Positions 18,091-27,201 of a stretch of DNA of 64,000 nt are shown one piece after another; positions within the stretch are counted from its first letter, which is position 1, and every line of letters begins with the position of its first letter. The notes below the pieces were generated by a model that saw only the letters and a program-made list of their open reading frames with translations, made no database searches and was not told the origin of the DNA. This stretch comes from CAIVND01 sp035532075 (GTDB lineage: Bacteria > Actinomycetota > Acidimicrobiia > Acidimicrobiales > Bog-793). Made by a program: the position numbers and the translations under genes. Location of the stretch: the NCBI GenBank assembly GCA_035532075.1, contig DATKRV010000003.1, forward strand, positions 9,586 to 73,585, written 5' to 3'.

Positions 18091-19512
18091 TTACCTTGTC
18101 TTTTCGGCGATCATGATTGAATGATCAAGTCGTGCGAGCACCCTTGCGCGTCCGAGTATCGCAAGCGACTCAAACAGCGGCAGGCCGACGGGAGAGCCCA
18201 TCGTTGCAACTCGTATGGGCGCCTGTGTCTTTGCAAGCTTTCTATCAAATTGTTCGCCAATAGTGATCAAGATCTTCTTCAAGGATTCAGGATCGAACGT
18301 TGCTTCCGAAAACGCCGATCGCGCCGCGCGCAGGATCTCCAGAGAACTCGAATCTTTGAGCATTGCCTTTTCAAATACGGCGGTATCAATGTCAAAAGGA
18401 TCTGCAAACAGAAATTTGATGTAGTTCGGGATTTCGCCAAGAGTGGTAATCCGCTCTTGAATGAGCGGCGCGAGCGTTATGAACCGTTGCAGATCAAATT
18501 TATCCTTGTTCCACGGAACGTCGTCACGCGAGACAAATGGCATCGCGCGTTCGACAAACTCATCGGTAGTGAGCGCACGGATATAGAGTCCGTTGAAGTG
18601 GTTGAGCCTCTTCTCGTCGAAAAATGCCGGTGATTTATTGACCTCTTCAAGTCTGAACTCCGAGATCATCTCTCCGATTGCGAGGAGCTCGCGGCCATCA
18701 TTTGGCGCCCATCCGAGTAAACAGAGATAGTTGATCATCGCCTCAGGGAGATATCCAAGATTCCGATAGTCCTCGACGGCAACCCGATCCCTCCGCTTTG
18801 AAAGCTTCTGCCGTTTTTCGTTGACGAGAACCGGGAGATGCGCAAATGCTGGCAATGGAGTGTCACTAAGGGCCTGCCAGATCAAGACTGCTTTGGGCGT
18901 CGTTGGAAGATGCTCCTCAGCGCGGATGATATGGGTTATTCCCATGTCGACATCATCCACCACAACGGCAAGCACATAAAGCGGATCGCCGTTGGACTTG
19001 ACGATGACAAAGTCCTCGATCGTTTCATTCGCAAAATCAACATCCCCGCGTACCAGATCATGCACCGTGGTTACTCCCAAATCGGGGACGCGAAAACGCA
19101 ACGCCTTTCCAGCTCCAGGTTCGAGATTCCGATCGCGACAGAAACCGTCATATCCCGGTGTCTGGCGGGTCTTGGTGCGTTCGTCTATTGCATCGCGGGG
19201 GCAGTCACAGGCGTAGGCGTGACCGTTGGCGACAAGCCGGGCTACGGCGTCGTTGTAGAGTTCGTGACGTTCAGATTGGTGGAAAAGTCCTTCATCCCAT
19301 GTGATCCCGAGCCATGAAAGAGCATTGACGATCCCGTCGGTCCATTGGTCATCACTGCGTTCTCGGTCAGTGTCTTCAATGCGAAGCAGAAAGCTGCCGT
19401 TGGCCTGCCGGGCGACGAGCCAGTTGTAGAGCGCGGTTCTCGCACCGCCGACGTGAAAATACCCGGTTGGCGATGGCGCAAACCGTACGCGGACATTCGT
19501 CGTGGTCGTCAT
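18091..19512 (-). CDS. gltX: Glutamyl-tRNA synthetase
   Basis: Class I aminoacyl-tRNA synthetase that charges glutamate onto tRNA. The HIGH-type motif is in FAPSPTGYFHVGGARTALYN (residues about 11-30) and the KMSKS-type motif is KLSKRRDRV (about residue 240). At 473 residues it is full length. Since most actinobacteria lack a glutaminyl-tRNA synthetase, it is probably non-discriminating and also loads tRNA-Gln for amidation by GatCAB; this is family knowledge, not visible here. Its ATG lies close to the divergently transcribed hydrolase gene. Confidence 0.95.
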   Translation of the reverse strand: MTTTTNVRVRFAPSPTGYFHVGGARTALYNWLVARQANGSFLLRIEDTDRERSDDQWTDGIVNALSWLGITWDEGLFHQSERHELYNDAVARLVANGHAYACDCPRDAIDERTKTRQTPGYDGFCRDRNLEPGAGKALRFRVPDLGVTTVHDLVRGDVDFANETIEDFVIVKSNGDPLYVLAVVVDDVDMGITHIIRAEEHLPTTPKAVLIWQALSDTPLPAFAHLPVLVNEKRQKLSKRRDRVAVEDYRNLGYLPEAMINYLCLLGWAPNDGRELLAIGEMISEFRLEEVNKSPAFFDEKRLNHFNGLYIRALTTDEFVERAMPFVSRDDVPWNKDKFDLQRFITLAPLIQERITTLGEIPNYIKFLFADPFDIDTAVFEKAMLKDSSSLEILRAARSAFSEATFDPESLKKILITIGEQFDRKLAKTQAPIRVATMGSPVGLPLFESLAILGRARVLARLDHSIMIAEKTR

Positions 19513-19639
19513 GAAGATTCTCTCTTGGATGTCGCGGTCGCGAGCAGTGGCGCAGGTGACATCTCGAACAATCTGGCCCTGTGAACAATCTGATCTTAGC
19601 GATCCCCGTTACAGACCAATGTGCAGGTACGCTCATCGA

Positions 19640-20968
19640 GTGAACAAGTACCAACGGCGCCGAGGTGTCGCCGTTCTCGTCCTCCTTATGATGATTGCCG
19701 CTATTGGTTTTCGGTTCGTGTCGGTCAACAACGGTTCGACACTCAATTTTGCACAGATCGCGGCAAAGGCACAGCGGGCGAGACTCGCTGCGCTCGCCAA
19801 AAAAGAGTATTCGGTCATTGCCCGGGCAAAGCTGCTCGTCAATGTCGCGCTTCCGTCGCACGAGGGCGCGAGCGCTCCGGCGACTCCGGCAAAGCTCTTT
19901 GTCCGCCCGCTCATCCGACACCTCGTCGTTGGCTTTGTCCCCTACTGGACTGTGCCAACACTTGTCGCAGGCGGGCAGGCCTCAGTGGACATTACTGACT
20001 CCACCGAACTTGTCTATTCGAGTGTCTGTGTGGGTAAAGCTGGGACGCTCATCACCTTGACGACTGACTGCGCGAATGGGATGGCCGGACTTGCCTCGCC
20101 AGCATTTGGCTCATTCATGCAACTCGCTCACATGAACGGTGTCCGGGTGCTGCTGAGCGTCCAAACGATTGATCCAGCCATCATCCACTCGCTCGGTACT
20201 CATGCTGCAACCCTCGCACCAACACTCGAACAGAACCTCTCTGCTCTTGTCAGTACCTACGGCTTTGACGGTATCAACCTTGATATCGAGGGCAGGGGCC
20301 CGGCCAATCGCGTCGGATATGTGAATTTCGTGCGTGATTTCTCTCGTTCCTTGAAATCTGCGAACCCCTCGCTCGACCTGATGGTTGACACCTATCCGCA
20401 GTCGGCCGCAAGTTCGTCAGATTTCTATGATGTCGCGAGACTTTCGCACTACGTCGATCAATTCTTTGTCATGGCCTACGCAATGGAGAACGGGAAACGC
20501 TCTTCGGCGAACAGCCCGCTCGGAAGTGCGACCCTTGGTTGGAGCGCTGCGCAGACGCTTGTGCAATATCGTGCGGTGGTTCCGGCGAACAAGATCATCC
20601 TTGGTATGCCGTTCTATGGTCTGAACTTCGCAACGAAAACGAACTTGCCCGGATCGAAACTAGTCAGCGACGCTCCGAGTGCAAGGCTCTACAGCGCGGT
20701 GGTGGCGGCGGGACGACCGGCACTCTGGGATGTTGCCTCCGCGACGCCCTATAGCGTCTTTCGTGAGAGCGACGGTTGGCATCAGGACTGGTACGACAAC
20801 TCGGTCTCATTGGCGCTCAAGACCGCGCTTGCCCAGGTCTTTCACATCGCGGGAGTCGGTGTCTGGGCGATGTCCATGGAAGGGGGCGACCTGCAGATGT
20901 TGAACGCGCTCACCGGGGAGAACACTCCACTAAAGCTGCCGCTCGCTACGTCGGTTTCGACCGGCTAG
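19640..20968 (+). CDS. GH18-like glycoside hydrolase, secreted or membrane-anchored
   Basis: An N-terminal hydrophobic helix (GVAVLVLLMMIAAIGFRFV) after a basic start suggests export or anchoring. The TIM-barrel part begins at HLVVGFVPYWTVP and has the GH18 catalytic strand YGFDGINLDIEGRG, where the last Glu is the acid/base (DxxDxDxE pattern). Later barrel strands include VDQFFVMAYAMENG and IILGMPFYGLNF. Such proteins often cleave peptidoglycan or spore-cortex glycan. The GTG at 19640 is chosen; an ATG at 19619 in the same frame is an alternative, and the longer frame overlaps the gltX start. Confidence 0.82.
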   Translation: MNKYQRRRGVAVLVLLMMIAAIGFRFVSVNNGSTLNFAQIAAKAQRARLAALAKKEYSVIARAKLLVNVALPSHEGASAPATPAKLFVRPLIRHLVVGFVPYWTVPTLVAGGQASVDITDSTELVYSSVCVGKAGTLITLTTDCANGMAGLASPAFGSFMQLAHMNGVRVLLSVQTIDPAIIHSLGTHAATLAPTLEQNLSALVSTYGFDGINLDIEGRGPANRVGYVNFVRDFSRSLKSANPSLDLMVDTYPQSAASSSDFYDVARLSHYVDQFFVMAYAMENGKRSSANSPLGSATLGWSAAQTLVQYRAVVPANKIILGMPFYGLNFATKTNLPGSKLVSDAPSARLYSAVVAAGRPALWDVASATPYSVFRESDGWHQDWYDNSVSLALKTALAQVFHIAGVGVWAMSMEGGDLQMLNALTGENTPLKLPLATSVSTG

Positions 20969-21022
20969 AGCCATTGAGTCTATTTAAGAGATGGGCCGCG
21001 ATCGAAACACGAGTGCGTCTAT

Positions 21023-21280
21023 TTAGGACTCCTTGGATTGACGCATGAGCCGTGATTTTCGTCGTGCAGCCTGGTTTGGATGAATGACACCCTTCGCGGC
21101 TGCCTTGTCGATCCTCCGGATGGCAGTCTTCAGTGTCTCGACGCTGTTCTCTGCTCCGACCTCGACCGCGCTGAGCGCATTCTTGGTACGGGTTCTGATC
21201 TCGCTTCGCACGGCGCGGTTTCGCTCGCGGCGAACCTCGTTCTGTTTGATGCGCTTGATCTGACTCTTGATGTTTGCCAT
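21023..21280 (-). CDS. rpsT: 30S ribosomal protein S20
   Basis: An 85-residue basic helical protein that binds the 16S rRNA 5' domain. It starts MANIKSQIKRIKQNEVRRER and ends with the typical HPNQAARRKSRLMRQ region. The ATG at 21280 follows GAGGG. It is divergent from lepA, a neighbour pair seen in many bacteria. Confidence 0.95.
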   Translation of the reverse strand: MANIKSQIKRIKQNEVRRERNRAVRSEIRTRTKNALSAVEVGAENSVETLKTAIRRIDKAAAKGVIHPNQAARRKSRLMRQSKES

Positions 21281-21319
21281 GGAATCCCTCAAAAGAACCG
21301 GTGAATGAAGGCTCCATGG

Positions 21320-21347
21320 TAGCAGGGGAGAGATGTCTCGCCTGCTA
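21320..21347. promoter_or_regulatory. Inverted repeat between rpsT and lepA
   Basis: TAGCAGG (21320-21326) and CCTGCTA (21341-21347) are perfect inverted 7-mers separated by 14 bases, with an inner GAGA/TCTC pair. It lies in the divergent promoter region and could be an operator or a leader hairpin for rpsT. Confidence 0.3.
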
Positions 21348-21358
21348 GGTCAGCGCCG

Positions 21359-21389
21359 TTGACCCAGTTTGAATCAAACGTTGTACAAT
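21359..21389 (+). promoter_or_regulatory. lepA promoter containing a perfect palindrome
   Basis: TTGACC (21359-21364) and TACAAT (21384-21389) form a promoter with a 19-base spacer. The spacer holds GTTTGAATCAAAC (21367-21379), a perfect palindrome with one central base. The lepA ATG at 21401 is 11 bases after the -10, so the leader would be only a few bases. The in-frame TTG at 21359 is the -35 box, not a start codon. Confidence 0.5.
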
Positions 21390-21400
21390 TCAGTGGCACG

Positions 21401-23197
21401 ATGGAGGACGTGATCGACCCCTCCCATATTCGAAATTTTTCGATCATCAGCCACGTAGATCACGGGAAATCGACGCTGTCTGACCGTGTCCTCGAGCTAA
21501 CCGGAGCGGTCGATCCCCGCGATATGCGTGCGCAGTATCTCGATTCCATGGATATCGAACGCGAGCGGGGGATCACGATCAAGGCGCAGAACGTGCGCGT
21601 CAACTGGCGTGACTACACTCTTCATCTCATCGATACGCCCGGCCACGTTGACTTTGGATACGAGGTGAGCCGCTCTCTTGCCGCGTGCGAGGGTGTCGTT
21701 CTGCTCGTCGATGCCTCCCAGGGCATCGAGGCCCAGACGCTCGCGAACTGTTATCTCGCGCTTGAGAACGATCTTGAGATCGTCGCCGTGCTGAACAAGA
21801 TCGACCTCCCTGCAGCAGACCCGGAGCGCTATGCCGAGGAGATCGAGACGGTGCTCGGCATCTCGAAAGAGAGCGTGTTGCAGATCTCGGCGAAGACCGG
21901 AGAGGGTGTTCCCGAACTCCTCGACGAGATCGTCTCCCGTATCCCTGCCCCGCACGCCGATCGGAACCTTCCACTTCGCGCACTCATCTTTGATTCCTAC
22001 TACGACCAGTTCCGCGGGGTGGTCAGCGCGATCCGTGTCGTCGACGGTGCAATAAAACAGGGCTCCAAGATCCGGTTCTCGCAGGCGGGAACCATTCATG
22101 AAGTCGAGGACATCGGTATCCGCACCCCGGTCGAGCGCTCGATGGCCGAGCTCGGTCCGGGAGAGGTCGGCTACCTCGTTGCTGGCGTACGCAACGTCGG
22201 CGAGGCACGTGTCGGAGAGACCGTCACCGATGCACGCAGACCGGCGAATGAACCCCTGCCGGGTTATCGAGATCCCAAGCCGATGGTTTTTTGTGGGCTC
22301 TATCCGGTTGATGGCGATCAGTTCCCGGAATTGCGCGAGGCACTGGAACGGCTCCAGCTCAATGACGCGAGTATCTCGTTCTCCCCGGAGACCTCGCTCG
22401 CGCTCGGATTTGGTTTCCGCTGTGGCTTTCTCGGACTCTTGCACATGGAGATCGTACGTGAGCGCCTCGAGCGCGAGTTCAACCTTTCGATGATTGCGAC
22501 GAGTCCCTCAGTTGCCTATGTCGCGTACCTGACGGACCGGACGTCGACGGTGATCGATAACCCCTCGGCGCTCCCCTCGCCACAACAGATCGATCACATC
22601 GAAGAGCCATTGCTCCGCATCACCATCGTCACGCCGGCAGAATACACGGGAACGATTCTCGATCTGTGCCAGAGCCGTCGCGGGATGCAGGAGAAGCTGC
22701 AGTATCTCTCGGCATCTCGCATCGAACTCGTCTACACGATTCCCCTCGCGGAGATTGTGATCGATTTTTTCGACCAGCTGAAAAGCCGCTCAAAGGGGTA
22801 CGCGAGTCTCGACTATGAGCCCGCAGGTCTCGCAACAGCAGATCTGGTGCGCGTCGACATCTTGTTGAACAGCCAGCCGGTCGACGCATTCTCCTCGATA
22901 GTCCACAAATCGAAGGCGGACGATTACGGCAAGAAGATGGCCGCAAAGCTGCGCGAGCTGATTCCAAGACAGCTGTTCGATGTTCCGATCCAGGCGGCGA
23001 TCGGAGGCCGGATCATCGCACGCGAGACGGTCAAGGCCAAACGCAAGGATGTACTCGCAAAATGCTACGGCGGCGACATCACCCGGAAACGAAAGCTGCT
23101 CGAGAAACAGAAAGAGGGAAAGAAGCGGATGAAATCGATCGGTCGCGTCGAGATTCCCCAGGAGGCGTTCGTCTTGGCACTGCGTCTTGACGAATGA
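21401..23197 (+). CDS. lepA: Elongation factor 4 (LepA) GTPase
   Basis: A ribosome-binding GTPase that can back-translocate tRNAs. The G domain is intact: [16 protein letters not shown] (P loop), RGITIKAQ (G2), DTPGHVDFG (G3), NKIDLP (G4) and SAKTGEG (G5). The LepA-specific C-terminal end [16 protein letters not shown] is present. Length 598 residues matches the family. The ATG at 21401 is chosen over the upstream TTG because it follows the promoter and begins the conserved [13 protein letters not shown] segment. Confidence 0.95.
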   Translation: MEDVIDPSHIRNFSIISHVDHGKSTLSDRVLELTGAVDPRDMRAQYLDSMDIERERGITIKAQNVRVNWRDYTLHLIDTPGHVDFGYEVSRSLAACEGVVLLVDASQGIEAQTLANCYLALENDLEIVAVLNKIDLPAADPERYAEEIETVLGISKESVLQISAKTGEGVPELLDEIVSRIPAPHADRNLPLRALIFDSYYDQFRGVVSAIRVVDGAIKQGSKIRFSQAGTIHEVEDIGIRTPVERSMAELGPGEVGYLVAGVRNVGEARVGETVTDARRPANEPLPGYRDPKPMVFCGLYPVDGDQFPELREALERLQLNDASISFSPETSLALGFGFRCGFLGLLHMEIVRERLEREFNLSMIATSPSVAYVAYLTDRTSTVIDNPSALPSPQQIDHIEEPLLRITIVTPAEYTGTILDLCQSRRGMQEKLQYLSASRIELVYTIPLAEIVIDFFDQLKSRSKGYASLDYEPAGLATADLVRVDILLNSQPVDAFSSIVHKSKADDYGKKMAAKLRELIPRQLFDVPIQAAIGGRIIARETVKAKRKDVLAKCYGGDITRKRKLLEKQKEGKKRMKSIGRVEIPQEAFVLALRLDE

Positions 23198-23210
23198 ATT
23201 GGGGAGTTTC

Positions 23211-24248
23211 ATGACAGTGCCTGATCAGAGTCTTGTGCGAAGGCTCGCGAATCGACCGACGCACTGGCTCAAATCGCGCATCGCGCGTAACGTCCAGGCG
23301 GCCGTTGGAGGGAGCGCGGAGGATCTTGTCGAATACGAGGAGCCGAGTGGAGACCCGGGTCTTCTCGGACCGGACTCACCGGCGTGGATCGTCCATGGAG
23401 ATCTCGCCACGATGCTCTACGGTGGATTCGCCGCGCTCATGCTCCAGACGCTAAATCCGCGCGCCATGGCAGGAGTTGCCCAGCACTCGAACTACCGGAA
23501 TGACCCGACGGGAAGACTGACCCGCACGGCGCGTTTTGTGGCGGGGACAACATTTGGCCCAACCCCCTTCGTGGAGCGACTCATCAGCGAGGTCCTCGCG
23601 GTGCATGGGCGCGTCAAGGGCACGACGAGCGACGGGATTCCCTATTCGGCAGCCGATCCCGATCTCGTCACCTGGGTGCACATCACCGAGGTGCGTCACT
23701 TTCTCCGTTCATATCAGCGCTATGGCCCAAATCGCCTCAGCAGGGATCTCGAAGATCGATATTTTGACGACGTCTCCACCATTCCCATGCGCCTTGGGGC
23801 GACCTACGTCCCAAGGTCGGTCGATGAGGTCGAGAGATACTTTGCACAGATGAGAGGCGAGCTCCGGGTTACCTCTGAGGCGCTCGAAGCGGTGCATTTT
23901 CTCGGCGCGACCTCGTTGCCGACCGGTCAGGGGTCGGTGATGACCTACGTCAACAACATCGCGCATCGTATCGTCGTCGGCGCGGCGATCGACCTCTTGC
24001 CAGATTATGCACGAGAACAGCTGGGACTCGATCGATGGCATCGTCTCAAGGTCATCCCGCGTCGTCTCGGAGCGGTGCTGTTTGGCAAGATCTTGCGTTG
24101 GGCGCTCGGTCCATCGCAGGTTGCGAAGGTCTCGCGTGAGCGGATCGAAAGGGGTGATCCGCGTCATGCCAGCTCAGCGGTTGACTCTGAAATGGGGATG
24201 GGGCCAGTATCGGTTAAGCACTCACTAGAATCGAGTGCTAATGATTGA
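23211..24248 (+). CDS. MpaB-type oxygenase (DUF2236)
   Basis: Belongs to the DUF2236 group related to MpaB and rubber oxygenase, haem proteins of mostly unknown substrate. The opening PDSPAWIVHGDLATMLYGG and the later DLVTWVHITEVRHFLRSYQR contain the conserved Trp/His pattern, and GVAQHSNYRNDPTGRLTRTA is characteristic. The ATG follows GGGGAG. It sits between lepA and hrcA, and its last codons overlap the CIRCE operator of the next gene, so heat-shock control there overlaps coding sequence. Cytoplasmic; no signal peptide seen. Confidence 0.82.
   Translation: MTVPDQSLVRRLANRPTHWLKSRIARNVQAAVGGSAEDLVEYEEPSGDPGLLGPDSPAWIVHGDLATMLYGGFAALMLQTLNPRAMAGVAQHSNYRNDPTGRLTRTARFVAGTTFGPTPFVERLISEVLAVHGRVKGTTSDGIPYSAADPDLVTWVHITEVRHFLRSYQRYGPNRLSRDLEDRYFDDVSTIPMRLGATYVPRSVDEVERYFAQMRGELRVTSEALEAVHFLGATSLPTGQGSVMTYVNNIAHRIVVGAAIDLLPDYAREQLGLDRWHRLKVIPRRLGAVLFGKILRWALGPSQVAKVSRERIERGDPRHASSAVDSEMGMGPVSVKHSLESSAND
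24215..24241 (+). promoter_or_regulatory. CIRCE operator (HrcA-binding site)
   Basis: TAAGCACTC, a 9-base spacer and GAGTGCTAA differ from the consensus TTAGCACTC-N9-GAGTGCTAA by one base. It is 64 bases before hrcA and overlaps the 3' end of the DUF2236 gene, whose stop is at 24246-24248. It predicts HrcA repression of hrcA-dnaJ, relieved by heat. A TTGACT at 24181 may be the -35. Confidence 0.88.
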
Positions 24249-24305
24249 GGTATCGCTTGGGCAGCCGCCAAAGCGCGATGTGAGGTCGAGGTAGCCAAGA
24301 ACCAG

Positions 24306-25313
24306 ATGCTTGACGCGAGAAAGTCAGCGATTCTTCGAAAGATCGTCTCCGAGCACATCGAGACCGGAGAGCCGGTCGGATCCCAGCATGTCGTCCGGGA
24401 CCAGACCATCGATGTCTCGGCCGCGACCGTGCGCGCAGAGATGGTGACATTGGAACGCGACGGCTATCTCACGCATCCCCACACGAGTGCGGGGCGTGTC
24501 CCGACGGACCTTGGTTATCGATTCTTCGTCGACCATCTCGGCGAACGAGATGGACTTGACCCGCTCCGGGCCGAGCAGGTCTCGGAGTTCTTCACCAGGG
24601 CACATGGCGAACTCGATTCCATGCTGCGCGACACCTCGCGATTCCTCTCAACACTCACCGACTATGCAGCTCTCGTCGTCGGCCCTCCGCATGAGACACT
24701 GCTGGTCCGTTCGGCGCTTGTCACCCGCCTCGCCCCGTCAACCGCGATGGTCGTCGTCGTCCTCTCCAATGGTTTCGTCGACAAGCAGGTCTTCGAGATC
24801 GATGTTTCGCTTCCAGATGACGATTTCGAGGCTGCCAATACGATCCTGCGCCGCCATTTCGCCGGTCAGACGCTCTCTGGCCTCTCGGCACCGCCGCCAT
24901 CAAGCTCTACGGGCGTCGATGCGATCATCTCCTCGTGTGTGGCATCGTTCAACCAGGACCACACTCAGAGTCCAGAGCAGGGCGAGGTGTACATCGGTGG
25001 GGCGGCGAACATGGCGAATCAGTTCGCGACCGTCGATACAGTACGCCAGATCCTCGCCATCCTCGAGGAGTCCCTCGTTGTGGTGACGCTGCTCAGCGAG
25101 GTTGTCGCAAAGGGCAATACGGTCTCGATCGGCGCAGAGAACGAGGTCAAGTCGCTCGCCGAGTGTTCGTTGGTCGTCTCTCCATATCAGGTCGGCGAAG
25201 AGGTCGTCGGAACCATCGGGGTGCTCGGTCCGACCCGGATGAACTACTCCCAGGCCCTCGCGGCGGTTGCGGTCGTCAGTAAACGCCTCGGTCAACAGCT
25301 AGCCGGAGAATAA
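24306..25313 (+). CDS. hrcA: Heat-inducible transcription repressor HrcA
   Basis: Binds CIRCE and represses heat-shock genes. The N-terminal winged helix reads ARKSAILRKIVSEHIETGEP, VGSQHVV, then VSAATVRAEMVTLERDGYL. The central and C-terminal parts contain the family segments HTSAGRVPTDLGYRFFVD, VSIGAENE and GVLGPTRMNYSQALAAV. At 335 residues it is full length. dnaJ starts 4 bases after its stop, giving an hrcA-dnaJ operon under the CIRCE site upstream. Confidence 0.95.
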   Translation: MLDARKSAILRKIVSEHIETGEPVGSQHVVRDQTIDVSAATVRAEMVTLERDGYLTHPHTSAGRVPTDLGYRFFVDHLGERDGLDPLRAEQVSEFFTRAHGELDSMLRDTSRFLSTLTDYAALVVGPPHETLLVRSALVTRLAPSTAMVVVVLSNGFVDKQVFEIDVSLPDDDFEAANTILRRHFAGQTLSGLSAPPPSSSTGVDAIISSCVASFNQDHTQSPEQGEVYIGGAANMANQFATVDTVRQILAILEESLVVVTLLSEVVAKGNTVSIGAENEVKSLAECSLVVSPYQVGEEVVGTIGVLGPTRMNYSQALAAVAVVSKRLGQQLAGE

Positions 25314-25317
25314 CGCA

Positions 25318-26421
25318 ATGGCAACCGATTACTACCAGCTACTTGGCGTCTCGAAGAGCGCGACAGATGACGAGATCAAGCGTGCCTATCGACAGCTCGC
25401 CCGAAAGCTTCATCCCGATGTGAACGGCGGCAGTGCTGAAGACGAGGCGAAGTTCAAGGAGGTCTCGGTCGCGTACGAGACACTGAGCGATCCCGAGCGT
25501 CGACGTCGTTATGACATGTTCGGGGCCGATGGTCCGCGTGTGGGCGGCCCCTCGGAGGGATTCGGCGGGGGATTCGGCGACCTTTTCGACGCCTTCTTTG
25601 GAGGCGGTGGGTTTGGCGGCACACAGCACCAGAGCGGCCCCCGGCGTGGAGACGACGTCGAGGTCGTGCTCGACATCGCCTTCGAAGAGGCGGTCTTTGG
25701 CATCGAGCGCTCCGTCTCCTATCGCGGTCCGGTGGCCTGTAAGACGTGCGCGGCGACCGGCGCAGAACCCGGTACGACACCGACACGTTGTCGCGACTGT
25801 GACGGTCAGGGACAGGTGCGCCGGGTCCGCCAGTCGATACTCGGACAGGTCGTTACGACCTCGCCGTGTGCGATCTGTCGCGGGCTGGGCGAGATCATTG
25901 AAAAGCCCTGCCAGGACTGTCGTGGTGAGGGACGAAGAACCGAGGAACGCAACGTCACGGTCGAGGTTCCCGCTGGCGTCGACGCGGGAACGACGCTCCG
26001 AATCACGGGATCTGGTGCGGCCCCGCCGCGCGGAGGTATTGCCGGGGACCTCTATGTGCATCTGCGCGTGCTGCCGAGTGACCGCTATGCACGCGACGGA
26101 GCGGATCTTTTGATGACGCTCAATGTTGCGCTCACCCAGGCGGCCCTGGGGGCCGCGATGATGGTCGATACCCTCGATGGTGAGGAGAGGATCGAGATCG
26201 CTCCTGGGACCCAGACGGGCAAGACCATCCGGCTGCGCGGCAAGGGAGTGCCACATCTGCGCTCGAGGGGACGTGGAGATCTCCATATCCGAATCGTGGT
26301 CGACACTCCGACGAATCTCAACAAGGAACAGGAACAGCTGCTTCGCGAACTCGCCCTTCTGCGGGAAGAGCCGATTCAAGAGAGCGGGCTCTTTACCCGC
26401 ATCAAATCCACCTTCTCCTGA
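25318..26421 (+). CDS. dnaJ: Chaperone protein DnaJ
   Basis: Hsp40 co-chaperone that stimulates DnaK. The J domain (residues 1-70) has the HPD motif in ARKLHPDVN. A glycine-rich stretch follows (GGGFGDLFDAFFGGGGFGG). The zinc domain has paired CxxC motifs (CKTCAATGAE, CRDCDGQG, CAICRGLG, CQDCRGEG). The C-terminal substrate-binding domains are complete to 367 residues. dnaK and grpE are not in the window. The TGA overlaps the rsmE ATG by one base. Confidence 0.95.
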   Translation: MATDYYQLLGVSKSATDDEIKRAYRQLARKLHPDVNGGSAEDEAKFKEVSVAYETLSDPERRRRYDMFGADGPRVGGPSEGFGGGFGDLFDAFFGGGGFGGTQHQSGPRRGDDVEVVLDIAFEEAVFGIERSVSYRGPVACKTCAATGAEPGTTPTRCRDCDGQGQVRRVRQSILGQVVTTSPCAICRGLGEIIEKPCQDCRGEGRRTEERNVTVEVPAGVDAGTTLRITGSGAAPPRGGIAGDLYVHLRVLPSDRYARDGADLLMTLNVALTQAALGAAMMVDTLDGEERIEIAPGTQTGKTIRLRGKGVPHLRSRGRGDLHIRIVVDTPTNLNKEQEQLLRELALLREEPIQESGLFTRIKSTFS

Positions 26422-27200
26422 TGGGTGTCGTCGGCGGCGACGGGGCCATACCGGATGCAGAGCTCCGAAACGCCGAGGCGCTCTTTTTCGTCGAGGACCT
26501 TGAACATCCGGTGATGCGCGACGAGGACACGCACCATCTCGTCGATGTCTTGCGACCAAGGGTTGGCCAGTATTTCGCGCTCTCTGATGGGAGGGGATCG
26601 TGGCGAAAGGCGTTGATCGTCTCGTTGCCAAAGACCCCGCGTCGCTCGCGTGAGATTGGTAGAACTGGGGAGGAACTGGTCTTTGAAACCGGCCCGATGA
26701 ACTTTAGTCATGTTGGCACGGGGGTTGAGTTGATCGTCGCCTTCGCGATGCCAAAGGGTGAACGTCTTGATCTCATCGTGCAAAAACTCACTGAACTCGG
26801 TATCGATCAGATCGTTCCGCTTGTCACCAGGCGCACCGTGGTGCGTCTTGGTGAAAAAGACCGGGCGCGCCGCAAGGAGCGACTTGTCCGCGTTGCGAGA
26901 GAGGCATGTTCTCAGTCGCGACGTCTCAATCTCCCGCTAGTCACCGAGCCCGAGACGCTCGAACAGTTTCTCAAGCATGCGCCGCAACACACCGTGTTCG
27001 CCGAGCCAGGAGGAGCGCCTCTCGACGCGACGGTCTGTTGCGTCATCATCGGCCCAGAGGGAGGCTTTGACCCAGGCGAGGTGCCCAAGAGCGCGCGACG
27101 CCTTGGGCTTGGACCGAACGTCCTTCGTGTCGAGACAGCGGCGATCAGCGTAGCGACGCTGATGAGCGCGATGCGTTCAGGTGTCATCGGGGCCTGTTGA
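26421..27200 (+). CDS. rsmE: 16S rRNA m3U1498 methyltransferase RsmE
   Basis: A SPOUT-class enzyme methylating U1498 of 16S rRNA. The N-terminal PUA-like part has HHLVDVLRPRVGQYFALSDG. The knotted SAM-binding core has AMPKGERLDLIVQKLTELGI, CCVIIGPEGGFDPGEV and LRVETAAISVATLMSAM. Length and order are normal. It is translationally coupled to dnaJ through ATGA-type overlap, a common arrangement. Confidence 0.93.
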   Translation: MGVVGGDGAIPDAELRNAEALFFVEDLEHPVMRDEDTHHLVDVLRPRVGQYFALSDGRGSWRKALIVSLPKTPRRSREIGRTGEELVFETGPMNFSHVGTGVELIVAFAMPKGERLDLIVQKLTELGIDQIVPLVTRRTVVRLGEKDRARRKERLVRVAREACSQSRRLNLPLVTEPETLEQFLKHAPQHTVFAEPGGAPLDATVCCVIIGPEGGFDPGEVPKSARRLGLGPNVLRVETAAISVATLMSAMRSGVIGAC

Positions 27201-27201
27201 G

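Noticed and set aside
25339..26631. 430-codon minus-strand frame opposite dnaJ
   Set aside because: Long shadow frames are expected opposite GC-rich genes; dnaJ is unambiguous.
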